Assembly (NCBI GenBank): GCA_009602725.1
Contig: WELB01000098.1
Span: 304,735-349,921 of the forward strand
Direction of reading: 5' to 3'
Length of the DNA: 45,187 nucleotides
From: Spirogloea muscicola
Lineage: Eukaryota > Streptophyta > Zygnematophyceae > Spirogloeales > Spirogloeaceae
Shown here: one piece after another, positions 1 through 11,215 of the stretch
Numbering within the stretch: the stretch's first letter is position 1
Layout of the letters: each line of letters starts with the position of its first letter
The notes under the pieces: model-generated
Told to the model about the DNA's origin: nothing
Databases searched by the model: none
What the model saw: the letters and a program-made list of their open reading frames with translations, nothing else
Made by a program: the position numbers and the translations under genes

Positions 1-58
1 CGCTCCAGCTCCCCAAGTTAGCTTGTCAGATTTGTTTGTGCTCACCCGTGGGTACTAA
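1..58 (+). mobile_element. 3' coding end of a truncated non-LTR retrotransposon
   Basis: The reading frame ends SLSDLFVLTRGY followed by TAA at 56-58. This matches the C-terminal tail shared by many retrotransposon remnants in the window, the longest of which ends SLSDVRLLTRNY at 43561. Only this tail is inside the window. It is non-functional on its own. Confidence 0.6.
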
Positions 59-199
59 TGTCATCTTAGGTACCTTAGATTAGGTCTCCGTATTATGTAG
101 CATTGTTTAGTCTGCACTCGACTCTGCCTGAACAATGTATTGGCTTGAATTGGCCTCCCTTTCAATTCATGCGCCCCGCGCGCCTTCTCTCTTTTCGAC

Positions 200-620
200 C
201 CGGGCTGGCTTTCCTTTCTCTGTTCATCCTTTTTCGGGCTGGTTGTTCCAGCCCCTATTCTCAATGGGCGAGCACTTTCTTCTTTCGGCGTGCTGGTCGT
301 GCATTAGCCCAGGCTAATGGCTTCCGTGGAGGTGGTTCGGCTCCTCAGTATAGCTTGTCAGATTTGCATGTGCTTACTCGGGGATATTAGCGTCCCCCTT
401 AGCCAGCCAGCTCATTACCAAGTTAACAGGACATTTGTAAGGCTAGAATTGGCCTCCCTTTCAATTTCATGCGCACCGCGCGCCTTCTCTCTTTCAACCC
501 CTTTGTAGCTGCCACCGCTCTTAGGCCCCTCTGAACCTTTGTGAATTCTTTTTGGGCTGGCTTTTTGCAGCCCTTGCCCCCATTGGGAGTGCCACTTCTT
601 TCTTTCAACGAGAGCAGGCG
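200..620 (+). mobile_element. Nested retrotransposon 3' ends with hairpin tails
   Basis: A hairpin tail lies at about 237-290 (GGGCTGGTTGTTCCAGCCC, then a segment resembling CTCAATGGGCGAGCAC). It is followed by a coding end, GRALAQANGF...SLSDLHVLTRGY and stop at 388-390. A second hairpin tail lies at about 550-605 (GGGCTGGCTTTTTGCAGCCC, then TTGCCCCCATTGGGAGTGCC). The order tail-coding end-tail shows at least two elements inserted one into or next to the other. Confidence 0.6.
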
Positions 621-824
621 CGGTGCGCATGGAACTGAACGGGAGGCCAAACCGAGCTGGCCCCCCGCCCACAGCCCCTCCTTCCCGACATCGTCTTCTC
701 GGGGCGCTGCTGCCCCTGCCCGAGAGTCCCCCACCGCTTGTTTCCGCGACCTTCCCTTTCCCCTCCAGTACTTGGCCATTTTGGCCTTCGTTTGTCTCAG
801 AATCACGGAAACTTTCCTCCTGCG

Positions 825-3800
825 TTACCTCCTCCTCCGCTTGCCTCGCCCACCCTCTTCCTCCTCCTCCTCCTCCTCCTCCTCCCCGCATCGCGCACAC
901 GGGCAGCCCATGTCCGCGTCCCGGATCTTCCACAGGTGGAACTCCTTGAACCTGGCCACCTTGGCCTCCTTCCCAATGATCCAGTTGTTGTGGATCACGA
1001 CCGGTATCACGCCCGCGGCCTGCACAGACCGGTCCAGAAAGTAGAACTGGCCTGATGGGAACAAGTTGCGATCCAGCCGTCGCCACCGCACTGTCCCGTT
1101 CGACCCCCGCAGCTCCTCATTCAAGTATTTCTGCTCGTGCTCGTCCCTGCCCATCAGCCAGGCACGACAATTTACCAGATGGCCTTCAGGTGCGCTGCTT
1201 GCAACTTCCCTGATTGCAGCTTACTACTGATCAGAAGCCACGCAGTCAGGTGCAGCATGGTACTCAAGGATGGCACCTTGGCACGTCAATGGCAATGCAT
1301 CCAAGGGCACCTCACAAGCGTGCCTCACAGCACCAAGTCTTGAACTCAGCAGCAACTGTGGCAAGCTGCCGTGTGCCCGGACGTGACTCAGCCACTGCCC
1401 TCCGCTGGCCAGGCGCCAAGGCCTCACCTGTGGTCCATGAGCCAGGATGCCTTCTTCGCGGGGTCCGCTATGAGCTTCATCTGCGCTGTGATCCTGGTCA
1501 CCAGTCCTTCATACCGTGCTTGCACTCTGTCCCACAGCTCAATCACGGCTCTGCCATTGCGCAGGTATAAGAAACCCCCGCATAAGTCGCCCGAAGGCTC
1601 CACCTGAGGAACAGCGACGAAACAGCACTATGAGAGACAGCCCCCCGTGGTGGGTGCTAGGAGCCACCAGTGTAAGGCCAAAGCCCCCGTTCCTTTCACG
1701 TCAACATCGCTTGCATCCATCTCTTGCATGAAGACAGCCCTCTGATTCAAAGGATAGCTGTACTGACACGAGCAATCACTTCTTACTGTAAGCAGAGAGG
1801 ATCATCAAAGTATGGCCCAATGCCTCTGCAAGCCTTGAAACCCTCAGCAAAGGCAAGGCAAGGCAATCAATTATCAATGCTTTGGCCTGTGTGCTCACTT
1901 GCCCAAAGACGTCAACCCGAGCATCAGACAGGTGCGGGAAGGGATTGGAAAGCCAGACAGAGTCTGTGTCCGCCAGAAGCACATTGAAGCCTCTGTTTAG
2001 GATCTGCCCCACGATTTTGGTCCTCTCAAGCACCAGCAGGTAGTACTCATATGTGCTGCCAAGCAAGACATTGACATTGCACGCCATAATCACTCCACAG
2101 AGATCCGCTTTTTCCATGCCAGCAGGACGGCTGAGTCAGCTGATATTGCACATCAACCAAGAAAGTCAGGGATGAAGTATTCACCCGTACGACAGTCCTG
2201 TTTGGTCAATTTGACTCAGGACATGCTTAGGAAAGAAGACAGGGTGGCCTTCACCAGCCAACTTTTTGGCAAGCTTGTCCTCAAAGGCGATAATGAAGTA
2301 ATTGCGAATTCGCAGTCCACGGGCATAACAAAGGAAGTTTTGAAGCACATCCTGCAGCATACATTGAATCATAAGTTTGACAGCAAAGACCAGACCGCAG
2401 AAGTTTGAAAGAATTCAAAGTGGCATGCTACAGCCATATGTGGCAGAGCTATCCCCTACTCAGAAGCCCGTCACACAAGACACTTGGAGACATAGAGTGC
2501 TCCACAATCTGTAGGCCCTCAAATGGATGCAGAGTGCAGCTCAACTGGCGAGAGCACTCAGACGCAAAGGTGGCCAGTTCTAGAGTGCCACTGCCTCGCC
2601 ATGAACTAGCAAGGGTGCGAGGTCATGCATGCGACTCATGGTCGCAGGGCGCGCTTGATGTGCATATTCTCGGGCTACACCGATGGCTAGTCATACCGGA
2701 TGTTTGCTATAGTTTCAGGGAAACTCTGCTGAAGAGCTTCATTTTCAAGAAGCTCAGAACTTTTGGTAAGAGCATGATTTAGGGTTGCATTGCATAGCCA
2801 GCGACACTGAAGGATGAGGAAATGGAATGCCAGAGGGACAGATGCAAACCTCAAAGCCTGCATTTGCTGTTACGGAGACCACTGTGTTGTTCACTTGAAT
2901 GTGTGCTAGGATTTCTGCTAGGTCTGTCTCTGTGACAGCGAGAGATCCCCTTTCAACCCTGCCGAGAGAGCAAGCACAATCAGTAATCAGTGATTCAAAG
3001 ACAGGGGAGCATGCTTCGACCTTACAAGCACCTCCAAACGACTGAAAGGCTACACTGCCACTACTGTTGAAATGCTGTTGAAATGCTGCAGTGAAAACTA
3101 CTATCCCACTGTCACTGCTCAAATTAGGACAACAGTTCCACACTATCGGCAGAGGTCAATCCAGGCTTTTCTTCCCCCAGCCCTGATCCCTAGGCAGCAG
3201 AGGAGGCGAAGTGCATGCTAATCACCGAGCTTGTAAGTAGTCTCAAATAGCACTCAATGAGCTCTTGTGATTTCATATGATGCACATCACCTATGATAAC
3301 AGTAGTCATAGGTTGCCATCTCATTGACAGCCGGCCACTTCTCTGTCAGCGCACCAATGAGATTGCTTCGTTGCACCAGCAGATTTGTTGCTTCCACAAC
3401 ATCTTCTTCAGGGTCTACTTCATCGATCTGTTCTTGGACCATGCTCAACGTCTTCCTGCAATGAGACAATTGCATGTGCTCAGACCAGCCTGAGAGCATC
3501 TTCTCATTGTCTGCATCAATAACGGACCCTTGGAAAACCCACAGGCCCTTTCCTGGCCAGTACGCTTGCAGGACTAGCAAGTACCTCAATTAGACCATCA
3601 GATACTGGCAGAGTGCTTGGGTGCAGGCTGTCCGAGCATGTCATAGTCAATATGGTGCCACCGCTTGACCAAAGCATGGCAGTGTGAGAAAGAGCAGCAG
3701 CTTGGTTCACACAGACAGCGTCTACGTGGCATTTGGGTGGGAAACACGGACGAAACCAGGCTAATTGGAGCGGCACGGTCCTGTCCGGGGCACCTTGAAG

Positions 3801-5572
3801 GCTCGTCAAGGTAGAGGCTGTAGGCGCCGTGAGAGTGAAGGTACTCAGCATAACGAGATAGCCACCTGTCTTTGCACGCAAAGACAGGTGCCTCGTCTGC
3901 AAGCATGTCAACCTCAAGGTCGAAGTGCTGAGACTCAAACCACGTCCTGAAGTCAAGCCATGTATCAGGAAACAGCACTTGAGCACCCCGGCTTATCTTT
4001 TGCAGCAAGAAAAGGGAGCTGGTTGCATTCCCCGTTGCAAACTCCTCTGCAGACCAATCCAGGAGCACGGGGGTATTAGAAAGGCCGTTCAATTTAAGTG
4101 GTCTTCAGCACTGGTCTTCATGTCATCCCTGCATTCTCGTCGGAAAGGCACTTGTATACAACTCCAAATGCACAAGAGTAGACCAAGATACCAGCAGTGA
4201 AGTGAGGCAAGCAGCTGACTGAGAGACAAGGAGGTGCTGAGTTGCTGGGGAGAGGAAGGACGTACACCTTGCATCCGCCCTACTTGCTCCAAGGAGATGC
4301 CATACACCCTCGGGTTCTTGGTGGGACGGCCATAATGGTAAGCCAGCACAGCTTGCTTTACAAAGACATAGTAAAGGGGAGATAGGACAAAAGAATCAGC
4401 TAAAAGCAGTACGTAGTCCCTTTGTCCTGGCCACCAATCTTCCAGCCAGAGGGGCTCGCCAGCCATTGATTGGTGCCAATACTTGATATTCAAGTCTCCA
4501 TGCAGCCAGGTGAAATTCCTGAGAAGGTCCAGGACCTGTCGAGACTTGTACCTCTGCTCACCAGATCAGACATATCAGCCAATAAGACGGGACACGTCCA
4601 GAACGAGGGCTGTCTTTGCAGTGGGCCTTAAGAGGCATGACAGCATTGTGGTGAGAGAGCTGCAGTGCAAAAGCCAGGGAATCTTCCTTCTCAAAGTGAA
4701 CAACAAAAGCTCGCTGTACAAAATCGCACCTCCACTTCACGCCCACTTGGGCTGACATAGATCTCCAGGTCGCACCTATCCGTATCATAGTTAGCTACAC
4801 TCAGACTCCTGAGTAGCTTCCGAAGATATGGTGCCCCTTCACTGGAAGCGAGGAGGAGAATAATGTACTCTCAGGCCCTTGTCAACCGACGCTCAAGCAG
4901 GCTCATTATGCTTGAATCACAAGTGTTCAAACTTCCGCGTGCAGCGCAGAACCAAATGCAGCTCAAGGAATCTGCCGGATATGGCAAACGTCTCACCTTG
5001 CCAGAACCTGAAGGGTCAGCCTGAATGAGCTCGTGTCAAGCGGTAACTCAAGCTCGTCACTGATCTCGCCCTGCCAGCACCAGCAGCATGACAACTGGGA
5101 TGGGTCTAGGAAGCTTAACATGAAGCTGCTACCAGCGGGCTATCAGGAGTTGAACAAGCTGTGATCAGCCAAACAGTCCAAAGCTTGGATTTCCCTTATC
5201 AAGGCCATCAAGGTTTGTCTGCAGTGGAGCTGTGGTAAGGGCCTCCAGTGGGCGGAGGTGGTGCAGGGGGTTTGGCTTTGCGAAGTGTCTGCACACCTCT
5301 GAGTGGGCGAGGAGGCCGGGAGCCCAGTGGCGGTAGTGGCTCCAGGCGGACAGGGCGAGGACGAGGAGCACGAGGAGCAGAAAGGGAGGGCGGGAGAGCG
5401 AGGGCACCCGCGAGCCACGCTTGAGGGGCTCAGCGAAGAGAGGCGGCCAGCGGCCGCTGGTGGCGCCGCTGCTGCTGCGGGGGCCTCCGGAGGGGGGCGC
5501 AGCTCGGAGGGCGGAGTGGTGTTGTTGGGGCCACTGCGGCTTCCAGTAGCCACCGCGGGCGAGCTCGGTCAT
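825..5572 (-). CDS. Putative type II membrane glycosyltransferase with GT2-like N-terminal part and GT77 C-terminal domain
   Basis: This is probably a Golgi wall-polysaccharide or glycoprotein glycosyltransferase. The N-terminal exon (start ATG 5572, MTELARGG) has a signal anchor, FLLLVLLVLALSAW. GT2-like exons follow: ASSEGAPYLRKLLRSL (about 4860), PLWLEDWWPGQRDYVLLLAD and SPLYYVFVKQ (4555-4265), and VLFPDTWLDFRTWF (about 4000-3900). GT77-type exons come next: LAEILAHIQVNNTVV (about 2940), CYARGLRIRNYFIIAFED (about 2330), NVLLADTDSVWLSNPFPHL with the DxD motif (about 2035-1903), CGGFLYLRNGRAVIELW (1606-1430) and VIHNNWIIGKEAKVARFKE (about 1146-825). The C-terminus is a poly-Glu run encoded by a CCT repeat, then basic residues. 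Exon joins were not all solved. Two adjacent genes (split near 3.2-3.6 kb) are the alternative. Family assignment is firm; the single-gene model is not. Confidence 0.6.
858..886. repeat. (CCT)n microsatellite inside the last GT exon
   Basis: About ten CCT units, read on the minus strand as a run of about ten Glu codons near the C-terminus of the glycosyltransferase. Length variation here would change the acidic tail without shifting the frame. Confidence 0.8.
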
Positions 5573-5903
5573 CCTAAGGGCGGGGGCGGAGGGCTGGCGG
5601 GAGAGGCAGCGGGGGTGGGGGCAAGGCCATGCTGCAGTGCAGGAAGGGGCCCGCGCGGCGGGGGCCTGCAGCAAGGGGGGGCGCTGGAGGTGCCGCCAGT
5701 GCGCCACGAGCAGCCGGCAGGGGCCCGGGCCTGACGGCCGAGGGGGCCTCCGGGAGCGCGGGGCCGGGGGCCGGGCGACTGCGGAGGGGGGGGCGGGAAA
5801 GCAGGCTGCAGGGGGGTTGGGCCCCGGCGGAGTGCTGGCCAGGCGACGGCCCGCTCCGGACGCCACTCCCGCGCGCCCTGCGTCGCCCACTCGCCGTTGA
5901 GTC

Positions 5904-5904
5904 N
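5904..5904. other. Single-N assembly join
   Basis: One N sits in a CG-rich stretch just upstream of the kinase start and between the divergent GT and kinase genes. Sequence may be missing here, so any N-terminal or ectodomain exon of the kinase could be lost. Confidence 0.8.
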
Positions 5905-5955
5905 GGCGGCGGCGACGGGGCGGCGCCGCCGCCGCCGGCCTTCAAGCGGGGCGCC

Positions 5956-8115
5956 ATGGCCGCGGGCTTCGGCGTGCTCAAGCTCTTCCAGGGGCCCCTG
6001 GCGAGCGCCGGCCTTTCGTACGAGGACCTCCTGCGCGCCGCCGACTACCTCAGTGAGAAGCGCGTCATCGGCCGCGGCGGCTGCGGCACCGTCTACAAGT
6101 AACCTCGACCCTCTGACTGCTCAAAGTAGGACTCTATTACATCGGTTGTGGTTTGTAATTACTGAAAGATGACTCTGCGAGGTAGATGTGCTAATCAAAT
6201 CACACTCGTCACCATCGTGCCGTGACGTGCCGTAGTCGTCGTTGCTACTACCGTTGCCTTCGCTGTCGGGGAACTCCAACCCACCTTTCCTCTCGCGCCC
6301 TGCTCGTGGCCGTTCTTGGCACAGGGCGATGCTGGATGACGGTGCCGTGCTGGCGGTGAAAGTCCTGGACGAGGCGGGGACGACGACCGACAAGGAGTTT
6401 GTGGCGGAGCTCGCGGCGCTGGCCAAGGTGCAGCATGCCCACCTCGTGCCGCTGCGCGGCTACTTTGTCTCGGCCTACGACCGCTTCCTCATATACGACT
6501 ACATGCCTGGTAATTTACTCTCTGACCTTGTGCTCCAAACTAATGGATTTGTACTTTTGCAAACTGTTCCAAGTCCTTTGGCTTTGTCATAGCTCTGATT
6601 TGAGGTGTGAAAGCCTGATAGTCTGCCGCTGCCGGCACCGCATCCACGGTGGGCCGGTCCATTGCTTTAGGCACATTGAGCTGGCAGCAATGCCGCCAGC
6701 ACAGCCCGGCTGTTGAGGCCTTATGCCTCGAGGAGGGGGCAGCATAGCAGCGTAGCAGGTCAAGCTCTGACAGCTGCGCCGCGCTGCGCAATCTGTGCCG
6801 GCACAGGCGGCAACCTCGGCTCCGCAGTCCACGCCAACAACGGCGACGACTTCAAGGATTGGCAGGTGGGTTTGGTATGGCCGCAGCTGCTGCCGCTGTC
6901 GCTGCCGCTGTTGCCACTGAGTCGATCCAGGGCTTGCCAATGCGCGGTGTACGTGGGTTGACACTCTGGCGCTCTCGCGGCGTCGAGCGCAGATGCGGTA
7001 CAAGGCAGCCCTGGGCACGGCGCGCGGCATCAAATACCTGCACCATGAGTGCTGCCCGCGTATCATACACCGTGACATCAAGGTGCGCCTCCGCCACCTC
7101 CTGGTGCTGATTGGCAGTACACGCGTGATATGCCGTGGCCGGTACAGTGCCTCGACCGAGAGCGCCACCGAAGCTGCAGCTGCTGGTCCTTGGCGTGCAG
7201 CCAAGCAACATTCTGCTGGGCAAGGACATGGAGGCTCGAGTTGCAGACTTTGGCCTTGCGCGGCTGATAGACCCGCTGGAAACCTGCACAACAACAGATG
7301 TTGCAGGTACGCAATGGCTAGACACTTGCTCTTCGGTGATGAAGTTTTGCAAAACTGGCATGCCAGATCTTAACGAACTCCTTGACTATTTTGTATCAGT
7401 ATAAAAAAGTATGTCATTGCAGTTTACATATGTGAAAGACCTGTCTCTCAGTATAGCCTTTGGTGAAGCTGGACTTGACATGCTCTGCCAAATACGACTG
7501 ACGTCAAGCCCATGGTGGCAGGCACTGTGGGCTACCTGGCGCCCGAATGCTCGCAGATGGGGCGGTACACTGAGAAGAGCGACGTATTCAGGTGAATGTG
7601 CCAGCCGATAGCTCCAAGACGAATGACAAGATCTGACAGGCTACACCTGCAAGGCATCAGCCGTACTGCCAACTGCTGATGGAGCTTGCATGTTGACAAC
7701 CACTTTTTGAAAGCAATTATCGCTGAAAGCCAACAATCTCCCAGTACTGATCCTACGCTGTACGGCCGCCTGCAGCTTTGGCGTAGTCCTGCTGCAGCTG
7801 CTGACGGGCAGGCGGCCGATGGACCCGTACTTCTCCGACGAGGGCGTGGGCGACCTCATGACGTGGGTTGCCAGCGGCCTACGTGACGGCCTGCTGCTGG
7901 ACATAATAGACGCGAGCTTGGAGATTATGGGGTCGGCCGAGATGGAGGAGATTGTGGGCGCGCTCAGAGTGGCGCTGCTGTGCACCGCCGAGGCCCCAAC
8001 GCGGCGGCCGACCATGGAGGAGGCTGTGTACATGCTCGAAAACCTGCGCGAGTTTGGCGCGCGCGCCGGCAACTCGCCCTCCCATTGGGTGCTCCGCCGT
8101 TCTACCAGCATCTGA
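5956..8115 (+). CDS. RLK/Pelle-type serine/threonine protein kinase without visible ectodomain
   Basis: Seven exons join in phase: 5956-6098, 6325-6509, 6807-6865, 6993-7082, 7201-7306, 7522-7591 and 7776-8115, giving 330 residues. Catalytic landmarks are complete: glycine loop VIGRGGCGTVYK, VAIK-type lysine in VLAVKVLDE, catalytic loop IIHRDIK...PSNILL, DFG in VADFGLA, and GTVGYLAPE with EKSDVFSFGV. The juxtamembrane LSYEDLLRAADYLSE resembles plant LRR-receptor kinases. I see no LRR, signal peptide or membrane segment, so this is a cytoplasmic kinase or a receptor whose 5' exons are missing at the 5904 join. The last exon reads to HWVLRRSTSI. A shifted frame there reads PFYQHLSLPSSAPLPG and is proline-rich, so a small error near 8090 is possible. 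It diverges from the glycosyltransferase, with 383 bp between starts. Confidence 0.9.
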
Positions 8116-8840
8116 GCCTCCCCAGCAGTGCACCTTTGCCAGGTTCTCAGCCGCCACAGGCTGCCGCAAGCACCTGCCGCAGCGGGCACTGCCTTAATCT
8201 GTCGATCTGGACTTGGTCACAACGATGCCTCACTGTTGTAAATGTACTCAATCTTTCATTCCTTACACTGATAGGAACCCATACGCATGGGCCCCTCGAC
8301 CATAGGGATTGGGCCCTCAAGCCCTGCAGAAGCAGCAAAATAAGATACATTCAGGAGTGCGCTAATGCCTGCCTCAACTTGCCCCGAATCGTCCTGCCCA
8401 AGCTGCCGCCTTGAGAAGGGCCGCAATCTTAAGGGAGAGACATGAAGTTCATGCTTCACGATCTGACTGAAATCGATCATACGAGTAAGAATGCTTTGCA
8501 TCTGTCATGATGATTCTCCCTGCGAGCCGCCTTTTTTATTGAGCTATTCTGGGGACAAGCGTACTAGCGCAGTTCTAGCACTGGCCAGTGATATCACACA
8601 AACGCCAGTAACTAATTCAAGGACAAGTGAAGCTGACATTGGCACCAACCGAGGCTGCGTCTTGCAAGCTCAAAAGCGGCACACGTTCCACCTAATGCCA
8701 TCAACAGAATTGTATGAAAATAGCCTTGCCATCAAAAGGCAGCCCGGGAGTGCGCCCGCAGCAAGCCGAGCGCCACCGAAGCTGCTGCCGCTGCAGCAGT
8801 GACGGGGATCAGCGAGCGTGGCACACCCCCGGCGCCGCCG
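8116..8840. other. Intergenic region between converging kinase and PHF5A genes
   Basis: It holds the 3' flanks of two convergent genes. I saw no further coding exon, RNA gene or retrotransposon tail here. Confidence 0.5.
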
Positions 8841-9697
8841 CTACCTCTTCTTGAACCCGTACTTCTTGCGCTCGTAGAAGAGGTCTGTCTTGGCGCTGCC
8901 GAGATTCACAATCTTGGGGCACCCATCGCGGTCCTTCTCCTGCTGCGTGCACTCCTTGCAGTAGTACGCGTCGGAGATGCCGGGCCCTCCGCAGATGACG
9001 CACCGCCCCTGTGCGCAGCATCATGAGCGAGAGAGAGGTGAGTATTCTGTCAGCTCTATGAAGCAAACCCCAGTCGGACTTAAGCCTGGCGGTGCTGAAC
9101 AACCGCCAAGGTGGCAGCCGAGAAGACGAGGAGGCAACCAAGTACACAGAACTACTTTGGAGAAGGCGCTAAATGGAAAGGTTGTACATGTCTTAGTTAG
9201 ACCTCATGCTCCGTTCTCCATCACCACTCTATCCTTATCAGATCGAGGTTAGTGGCAAGACAACACCGTCCTATTTGAGGCTACCGCAGGGGCGAGCAGT
9301 GGTGGGGCAAGCAGCGCAGCTTGCAAGTTACAGAATCTACTGTAATCAGTGCCTAAGTCTTGCTCTTTCCAGCTTACAGTTACCATAAGTGTCAAAATCA
9401 GCGCCTTGTGTCTTGTCCTTTGCTCCTAGACAAGAGAAACCCATCTCGAACCCTAGAAACCCATCTCGAAACCCCTTCTCGGCTGCTGGGGATATGTGCG
9501 TCTGCGACGGCAAAGCCGGCGGCGGCGCGCACCTGGTAGGAGCCGTAGTTGCACTCGTCGCAGATGCGGACGAGCGTGGCGGGGCGGACGTACGAGTCGC
9601 AGACGACGCACTTGCCGTCGCACTTCTCGCACAGCCGCCCGATGGCGATGCCCGGCTGCTTGCGGCACATGATCAGGTCCGGGTGGTGCTTCGCCAT
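8841..9697 (-). CDS. PHF5A: PHF5A / Rds3-type SF3b splicing factor subunit
   Basis: Two exons (9697-9533 and 9008-8841) join after codon 55 to give 110 residues, the usual length of this near-invariant family. The start [14 protein letters not shown] is preferred over an ATG seven codons upstream because it is the conserved family start. Zinc-binding cysteines are visible in [52 protein letters not shown] and the CPKIVNLG region, followed by the C-terminus [15 protein letters not shown]5A binds the U2 snRNP SF3b complex near the branch-site pocket, so it acts in the nucleus in pre-mRNA splicing. The 524-bp intron contains a short direct repeat of GAAACCCATCTCGAA. Confidence 0.97.
9434..9475. 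repeat. Short direct repeat in the PHF5A intron
   Basis: The motif GAAACCCATCTCGAA occurs twice, separated only by CCCTA. The intervening CCCTA gives it a telomere-motif flavour (GAACCCTAGAAACCC). Confidence 0.6.
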
Positions 9698-9755
9698 GCC
9701 GCCCGCCGGCGGCGGCAACGGCGGCGGCCGCCGCGGGAGTCCCTCAGCGCCGCGG

Positions 9756-9756
9756 N
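9756..9756. other. Single-N assembly join upstream of PHF5A
   Basis: An N lies within CCG-rich sequence 59 bp upstream of the PHF5A start. The PHF5A promoter/5' UTR may therefore be incomplete or misjoined. Confidence 0.8.
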
Positions 9757-10060
9757 GCCGCCGCCGCTCCGCCTCCTCTTCTGGGCCGCCGCGGCTGCCG
9801 CCGCCGCTGTCGCCGCTGTCGCCGCCGCAGCCGCCGCGAGCGCCTCGGAATGCGGCGGAAACCTCGGGGGGGGGTTTCCGAAGAAGCCACTCTCATGCTC
9901 TCCCAGAAACGTCCAGGCCTCTGTCGGATCCATGAATCGTCAGAGTTGGCTCCACGGTCCAAACTCGCCTACACTTGGCAGATCAATCCACCCCCCCCCT
10001 CCACCGCCGCGCAAGAATATGAGCATGCGGTAATCGACCGCGGTGACCCGTTATCTTCAC
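9757..10060. other. GC-rich 5' flank without a recognised gene
   Basis: CCG/CGG-rich sequence that can be read as alanine or proline runs in several frames. I see no conserved domain and call it non-coding flank of PHF5A. Confidence 0.4.
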
Positions 10061-10064
10061 TCGC

Positions 10065-10140
10065 TTGCTGGTTATGTACGTTTGTTGGCTGTGCTTGTCT
10101 CCTTACTTGGCCGCTGAGGCTCTCCATCACTTGTTATACG
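10065..10140 (+). mobile_element. Short retrotransposon-type tail (GGCC palindrome family)
   Basis: GTACGTTTGTTGGCTGTGCT, then TTACTTGGCCGCTGAGGCTC and CATCACTTGTTATACG. This resembles 21626-21700, where the same tail follows a TRGY-like stop, and the 29400-29485 insertion. It is the diverged version with GGCC...GAGGC in place of GGCCATTTGGCC. Confidence 0.5.
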
Positions 10141-10149
10141 TCTTCTGCT

Positions 10150-10464
10150 TGAGGCCTACAGGACTGCGAGGCTCACCACGGCTGCTGTTGTGTTGGCGTC
10201 CTGACCACTACGGAGCTTGGCGTCTGGAACATGCTCGGTTGTGGCAGCGCGTCATTTCGGAACCTCTGCATGGGCTGGACCCAAACACTGTGCAAAACAA
10301 TGGGCTGGGATAATAGCTGCTCGCGCAGCTAGTGGGTGCAATCTTCCTGAAGAAGTCCTGTGCTGACAAATACCGCGGTGGCCAGGACATCTGTGGAGAT
10401 GTCTTAGATGCGACCTGAGGAGACGCGTGAAGAGTTCGGAAGATTAGCACGCGGCCATGTCATG
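10150..10464 (+). repeat. Dispersed repeat, copy A
   Basis: About 315 bp recurs in diverged form at 12046-12392. Shared landmarks in order: CAGGACTGCGAGG, GTGTTGG.GTCCTGAC, GGAC/ACCTCTGCATGGGCTGGA, CAAAACAATGGGCTGG, CTGCTCGCGCAGCTAGTG, GCGGTGGCCAGG, ATGCGACCTGAG.AGACGCGT and CACGCGGCCAT. Both copies are in the same orientation and both lie next to genes. Confidence 0.7.
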
Positions 10465-10737
10465 GCACAGAACGTCGATTGCAATACAAGGTCAATCGGT
10501 CAGATTGCAGACAGTATAATGATGTGCTAGGCTTTACGGGGCAAGGCAGAGCATTCCACACCCAATACAGGAGCACCCAAGAAAAGGAATGCCAGAGTGT
10601 CGATTGGATCAACAAAGTAATAATGAAGATCGATAGGGCCAACTGCAGTAGTGAACGTCGTGGTATAAGAACTTAATCTTGTGACCAACGTGTTTCTTGA
10701 ATCTCTGTCGCCGCCTCTGCCGGCTCGGTGACCGCCA

Positions 10738-10954
10738 TGGCCACTAATAGCGAGGGCGACGCTCCTCTGCTGGCCCCTGGCCCGCTGGAGCGCCCCCCGG
10801 ACGACACCGCCGTCGCGCGGCGCCTCACTGCCGAGCTCGCTCGCCTCCTAACAGGCGCCCCGCCGCTGCCCACGGCTTCTCCGTCATGGGGCGAAGACCC
10901 AGACCCACCGGGGGTGGGTCCCATGCCCTTCTCGGAATACTTACCATGTAAACG
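10738..10954 (+). CDS. Possible orphan first exon of an unrecognised protein
   Basis: An open frame begins MATNSEGDAPLLAPGPLER, continues through ARRLTAELARLLTGAPPLP and ends GPMPFSEYLP at a potential donor (CAT|GTAAAC, near 10951). The composition is gene-like (Ala/Pro-rich, few rare codons). No downstream partner exon is evident before retrotransposon-like sequence begins at about 11216. It could be the surviving 5' end of a gene broken by insertion, or spurious. I do not recognise the family. Confidence 0.3.
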
Positions 10955-11215
10955 ACGTTGCGAGACAAGCCACACGCACAGTGCAAAGAGCACGAGTCCG
11001 GAACGAAGTCAAGAAATGCCCTCATAAGATCGATGCAGTATCGCGAACAAGTGTTGCTGAAGCAATAGCACGCAACAGCCTGTGAGCAGCTCGAGACGAT
11101 GGTCGACAGCTGCACAGTTGACACACAAGGTCACGGTCTTCGAGGCGTACCAAGTGTGATCCGGTCTTACGCGACCGGATGTGGAGCTCCTCGGATCAGG
11201 CTCTCTGGCGACTGA

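Noticed and set aside
415-1086. Long open frames on several strands between 400 and 1100
   Set aside because: They overlap retrotransposon tails and the last glycosyltransferase exon, are Gly/Arg low complexity and show no domain.
5303-5890. Gly/Ala/Arg-rich plus-strand open frame over the GT/kinase divergent region
   Set aside because: It is a shadow of the GC-rich strand opposite the glycosyltransferase N-terminus, with no conserved motif.
5573-5890. Upstream extension of the glycosyltransferase start to about 5890
   Set aside because: The added residues are Pro/Ala/Arg low complexity and run towards the N join. The ATG at 5572 gives a normal type II membrane N-terminus.
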